Positions 14,001-17,476 of a stretch of 17,476 bases of DNA are shown here, piece after piece. A program made the position numbers and the translations under genes. The notes beneath the pieces were generated by a model. It saw only the letters and a program-made list of their open reading frames with translations. It did not search any database and was not told where the DNA came from. The stretch comes from Colimorpha sp964483145 (GTDB lineage: Bacteria > Bacteroidota > Bacteroidia > Bacteroidales > P3): the NCBI GenBank assembly GCA_964483145.1, contig CAZAAK010000053.1:1-17476 (forward strand). Direction: 5' to 3'. How positions within the stretch are numbered: position 1 is the first letter of the stretch; the number at the start of each line of letters is the position of its first letter.

Positions 14001-14693
14001 TTATCCGCTGAATCCATACCCAAATCCCAATCGGGTGACGATATAGCGCCCATAGCGCCCAATCTTTGATCGTAGCCTAGTGATATTCACATCAATAGTA
14101 CGTTCCAATACAATCACATTTCCCCACACGCGATGTACAATCTCATCTCGCGAATAAATTTTCCCACGGTTGGCCATCAGGAAAGCCAACAACTCATACT
14201 CTGTCTTGGTCAACTTAACTTGCTGGCCATCCACAGAACATTCTTTCAGATTCATATTCAAGTACAGCCCCTCCACCTGCAGCAAATTTTCGTCCCCTGA
14301 CTCCACAATATCTTGCTGCCGTGCAGTACGTCGCAACACACTCTTCACTCGGGCAATCACATTGCGCACTGTATAGGGTTTCATGATGTAATCATCTGCA
14401 CCCAAATCCAGACCACGCACCATGTCGTCTTCCGTATCACGCGCTGTACAGAAGATAATAGGTATTGATGCCGTTGCTGGTTCAGATTTCAAGATCTTTG
14501 CCATTTGTATGCCACTGATTTCTCCCATCATAATATCCAACAGAATAAGCGAATAGCTCCTCACATCGTAGGTTAGCGCTTGTTCGGCACTAGTTGCGAT
14601 ATCCACTTCGTAACCCTCATTTTGCAGATTCAACTTCAACACCTCACAAAGAGTCTCTTCATCATCAACTACCAATATTTTCTTTGAGTTCAT
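14001..14693 (-). CDS. OmpR/PhoB-family response regulator
   Basis: DNA-binding response regulator of 230 aa. The receiver domain (about 4-120) has acidic Asp10 and Asp11, phosphoacceptor Asp53 in LLDIMM, Thr83 and Lys105 in KPY. A linker is followed by a winged-helix domain (about 135-230) with the recognition region SRDEIVHRVWGNVIVLERTIDVNITRLRSKIG and the closing VTRLGFGYGF, typical of the OmpR/PhoB group. All phosphorylation residues are present. The gene lies 69 nt after the phosphate transporter gene and 104 nt before the histidine kinase, all on one strand, so the three probably share a transcript. By context it is a PhoB-like regulator of phosphate genes, but other signals cannot be excluded. 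Confidence 0.93.
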   Translation of the reverse strand: MNSKKILVVDDEETLCEVLKLNLQNEGYEVDIATSAEQALTYDVRSYSLILLDIMMGEISGIQMAKILKSEPATASIPIIFCTARDTEDDMVRGLDLGADDYIMKPYTVRNVIARVKSVLRRTARQQDIVESGDENLLQVEGLYLNMNLKECSVDGQQVKLTKTEYELLAFLMANRGKIYSRDEIVHRVWGNVIVLERTIDVNITRLRSKIGRYGRYIVTRLGFGYGFSG

Positions 14694-14762
14694 GTTTTGC
14701 CGTATTTCATATAATGATATTCACAATTTTAGTCCTACATGCAATGTTGCAAAAGACGGCAA

Positions 14763-17066
14763 TCAACCAAAAAACTTAGTACAACCTCTTACTATGTGCC
14801 GCAAACAACTCAATATTTGTTCCGACTCTTGTATGATGTTCAGATAGACGATGGTGGATTCTATATTCACCGATTTCTTCTGCATTGAATCAATTACCTG
14901 TTTGCGGTAGTCAGCCAATTTTTGTTGAATTCGTTTGGTTGCTTCGCGCACCTCCTTGGCTTTGACCTCATCAATTTCCGGAGTCGTCAATATATCTTCT
15001 GTTTGGAGAAAAATGTCTTGTATTTGCTCTCTAATTTCCTTAAAAGCAGTCGAAAAAATATTTGCTACCGGCGAGAAATTGTTACCTACATGCTCACAGC
15101 AAGGATCGTTAATGCGCTTCAAACAGTAGAGCAATTGCTCCACCGAACTATTGGAAAGGAAGTACCAAGTATTTTTTTCCATAGCCACCACTAGCTCAAT
15201 CTTCCGCAACCCTATAATCTCCCGCCGCCGTTGCCGTTTTAACTGTTTACGGGCAGTCTCTATCTCATGCTCCGCTTGCCGTAATGGACTATAGTCTTCA
15301 TGTAGGAAAGCCTCCGTCACTTTCTCAAAACAGTTGCTAGCAAATTTCAACTGTTCCAATGTACAATAATTTACATGCTTTTTCAACAAATCCCACCGCT
15401 CCGTCGTATCCTGCGAGCGATTCAGTTGTTTGAAAAGTTTATCTGCCTCATCTACTTCTTGGCTTTCTTTGTATTTTGATCGATTTCGAATCAACACCAC
15501 CACAGCTAGCACAATAGCAACCACCATACCAACAAAAGACCCAAAGAAAATACCTGTGGCAACAAAATAGCACAATATGAATGCCGCACCCGCTGTAATG
15601 AACCAACCACCGATGACACTCAGTACACCAGTTATGCGGAACACTGCACTCTCACGACTCCATGCACGGTCTGCCAAACTCGATCCCATAGCTACCATAA
15701 AGGTAACATAAGTAGTTGATAAGGGTAACTTCATACTAGTTCCAATAGCTACCAACAGTCCTGCCACTACCAAATTCACGGCGGCTCTGATGTAGTCGAA
15801 AGCGGCTCCTTCCGGCAGTACCGCTGAAGAAGAGTTGAAGCGCGAGTCTATCCACTTGCCTACCCTTTTAGGGATCATTCCCGCTATAGAGGAGGCAGTC
15901 TTCTGTGTAGTACGTACCAATACCCGAGCCACAGCACTTGACCCGAACATTTCATCACCCTCATCCTGCCGAGAAAGATCCACTGATGTTTTCACCACAT
16001 TCTGCGCTTTCTTGGAGAACACCAATGACAACACCATCACAATTCCAGCAAATACCAAGTAAATAGCGGGTGTATGCGCCGACTCCATGAGCGAAGTCAT
16101 CATATATCCCTTAGCGTTTCCTTCACCATTGGAAATGAAGTCATTATATGAGTCTAGTGCTGTTAGCGGTACACCTACAAAGTTCACCAAGTCATTGCCT
16201 GCAAAGGCCATAGCAAGGGCAAACGTACCAAAGAGCACTACAAATTTCAATACTGGTACTTTAAAGGCACTCAGCACTGTCATCACCACAGAAAAGATTA
16301 TCAAACCGCCGCCTAATATCAACCATGTATTTTGATCTACCACTGCTTTTAACTCCGGTGTCATAATAGTTGACTCCTTCAATCCATTGATCAGCAGAAA
16401 CCAAACGATGCTAGTCAGCGCTATGCCACCAAAAATACCAATCTTCAGCGATGAGCCCACCAAACTCCCCATATTGCCATTTACATCAGTGGTTTTGCCA
16501 TTTACCCGGTAGGTAAAAGTGAATACCATGCGAGCAATCCACTGCACCACTATGCCTAGTACAAGGGCTATTGCCACACTTAAGAAGATTCCGAATATCA
16601 CACTCAGCGCCTTCTCTGTGTTCAGTAAGTCGCCTAATGTGAGGGCATCACCAGCTACATTGGTCGCACCACCAACAATTTTTATCAGCGCTATGGCAAA
16701 TGCACCGCCCAACAACTCAAATACCAAACTTACAGTAGTTGAGGTAGGCATACCTAACGTGTTGAAAATATCCAATAAAATGATATCCGTCACCATCACT
16801 GCCAAAAAGACACACATCACTTCATAGAAGGAGAAATAAGTTGGTGTCATAATCCCGTGACGAACCACATCCATCATGCCGTTACTCATGGCAGCTCCGA
16901 CAAAAATACCTATCGTCGCCACAAACAATATTGTTTTGTATTTTGCCACTCTAGCTCCAATAGCAGAATTCAAAAAATTCACCGCATCGTTGCTTACTCC
17001 CACTGCTAAATCAAATATTGCCAACACTATCAGCAACACGACAACACCAATAAATAAAGTATTCAT
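14763..17066 (-). CDS. inorganic phosphate transporter (PiT family) with PhoU-like cytoplasmic tail
   Basis: A 767-aa membrane transporter for inorganic phosphate of the PiT (PF01384) family, low-affinity and ion-coupled in known relatives. Two inverted halves are visible. The first has SNDAVNFLNSAIG (25-37) and MPTSTT (106-111). The second has AGNDLVNFVG (289-298) and LPLSTTY (447-453). These are the duplicated GANDVANA-like and STT signatures. About a dozen hydrophobic segments span 1-527. From about residue 528 to the end is a charged, mostly helical cytoplasmic domain of about 240 aa, resembling PhoU/DUF47. Such tails occur in many Bacteroidetes PiT proteins. It precedes a PhoB/PhoR-type pair, supporting a phosphate role. 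The ATG at 17066 opens directly into the first membrane helix. Confidence 0.92.
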   Translation of the reverse strand: MNTLFIGVVVLLIVLAIFDLAVGVSNDAVNFLNSAIGARVAKYKTILFVATIGIFVGAAMSNGMMDVVRHGIMTPTYFSFYEVMCVFLAVMVTDIILLDIFNTLGMPTSTTVSLVFELLGGAFAIALIKIVGGATNVAGDALTLGDLLNTEKALSVIFGIFLSVAIALVLGIVVQWIARMVFTFTYRVNGKTTDVNGNMGSLVGSSLKIGIFGGIALTSIVWFLLINGLKESTIMTPELKAVVDQNTWLILGGGLIIFSVVMTVLSAFKVPVLKFVVLFGTFALAMAFAGNDLVNFVGVPLTALDSYNDFISNGEGNAKGYMMTSLMESAHTPAIYLVFAGIVMVLSLVFSKKAQNVVKTSVDLSRQDEGDEMFGSSAVARVLVRTTQKTASSIAGMIPKRVGKWIDSRFNSSSAVLPEGAAFDYIRAAVNLVVAGLLVAIGTSMKLPLSTTYVTFMVAMGSSLADRAWSRESAVFRITGVLSVIGGWFITAGAAFILCYFVATGIFFGSFVGMVVAIVLAVVVLIRNRSKYKESQEVDEADKLFKQLNRSQDTTERWDLLKKHVNYCTLEQLKFASNCFEKVTEAFLHEDYSPLRQAEHEIETARKQLKRQRRREIIGLRKIELVVAMEKNTWYFLSNSSVEQLLYCLKRINDPCCEHVGNNFSPVANIFSTAFKEIREQIQDIFLQTEDILTTPEIDEVKAKEVREATKRIQQKLADYRKQVIDSMQKKSVNIESTIVYLNIIQESEQILSCLRHIVRGCTKFFG

Positions 17067-17476
17067 TTTTCCATTTTTAGGTAGATCCGTAATTTACCAT
17101 TCATCGCTTGCTTCGGGATTGATTAACTGATTTGTCTCCTTGGCGGTGCGAAAATACAAAATGTCTCCTACATAGCAAGCAACCTTTATATCATTCTGCC
17201 GGCAAAATGTTCTTCACCTACAATTCCTTGATTTTGTATACACAAACGTATGCATCATCCATATGGCTCATAGCGATCTTGGACAAGAAGACCCTTTAAA
17301 GTTTACTTCCATTTCCGTTAATCTTTTTTCTTTCCGTCATCAAAAAATATTTCCCTCCGTGTCCTCAATTATCAATCCAAATTCAGTTTTTTTCATAGTT
17401 GCGATTTTCGCCATATAATTATCTATAGTACTCCCCATTTTTAGACAGGGTTAATATTCAGTTATACTCATTGTTA
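17067..17476. other. upstream region of phosphate transporter
   Basis: About 410 nt without a confident gene. It contains the predicted transporter promoter at 17149-17179 and, at 17340-17438 on the minus strand, a 32-codon reading frame that starts MGSTIDNYMAKI and ends EDTEGNIF. That frame looks somewhat protein-like, but I cannot support it as a gene. The sequence is AT-rich. I see no phosphate-box array, tRNA or clear terminator. Confidence 0.5.
17149..17179 (-). promoter_or_regulatory. probable promoter of the phosphate transporter operon
   Basis: Minus-strand -33-like CTTG (17179-17176), a 19-nt spacer, then TATTTTCG (17156-17149), which differs from TAnnTTTG at one base. The start would be near 17142, about 75 nt before the ATG at 17066. 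Both boxes are imperfect, which would suit an activator-dependent promoter, though that is inference. Confidence 0.45.

Overview
The window looks like a chromosomal segment from a member of the Bacteroidales (phylum Bacteroidota). Three things point there. Its clearest promoters follow the Bacteroidetes pattern (TTTG, about 19-20 nt, then TAnnTTTG) rather than the enterobacterial one. Most start codons lack a strong Shine-Dalgarno sequence. The gene types and domain layouts also fit, including a PiT transporter with a long cytoplasmic helical tail, a periplasmic TPR protein and a lipoprotein GH3 enzyme. I cannot name a genus from sequence alone. Almost everything is chromosomal core. I see no transposase, integrase, phage gene, CRISPR array or rRNA.

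Layout: 1-616 is gene-poor and holds a striking palindrome at 387-502. A minus-strand operon follows: pyrK (3192-2422), pyrD (2385-1480) and a BadF/GlcNAc-kinase-like ATPase gene (1483-617) that overlaps pyrD by 4 bp. A compact symmetric divergent promoter (3226-3266) separates it from plus-strand recR and a NagZ-like GH3 lipoprotein gene (3285-5167). These converge on a second minus-strand unit. Read in its own direction, that unit is a canonical promoter (8652-8622), two tRNA-Lys(UUU) genes, an intrinsic terminator, a TPR protein gene, rsmA and a degenerate MntP-family membrane protein gene, ending at 5182.

A plus-strand promoter (8742-8773) drives an acidic protein of unknown function and a WbqC-family gene (8892-10011). 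These converge on the minus-strand GDP-fucose pathway genes gmd and fcl (12217-10078), which have their own promoter and a 17-bp dyad. On the right, also on the minus strand, are an inorganic phosphate transporter with a PhoU-like tail, a PhoB-type response regulator and a PhoR-type histidine kinase (17066-12523), probably a phosphate uptake and sensing unit.

Working together: PyrK and PyrD form the NAD-linked dihydroorotate dehydrogenase. Gmd and Fcl convert GDP-mannose to GDP-L-fucose for surface glycans, a setting where a WbqC-family gene is plausible. The GH3 enzyme and the BadF-type kinase could both take part in amino-sugar recovery, but they lie in different operons. I found no convincing new multi-gene system. 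The best leads are the MntP homologue that has lost both metal-site aspartates, the terminator lying 5 nt before the TPR start codon, the symmetric pyrK/recR promoter, the 39-bp perfect palindrome, and the unrecognised acidic protein with an overlapping upstream reading frame.
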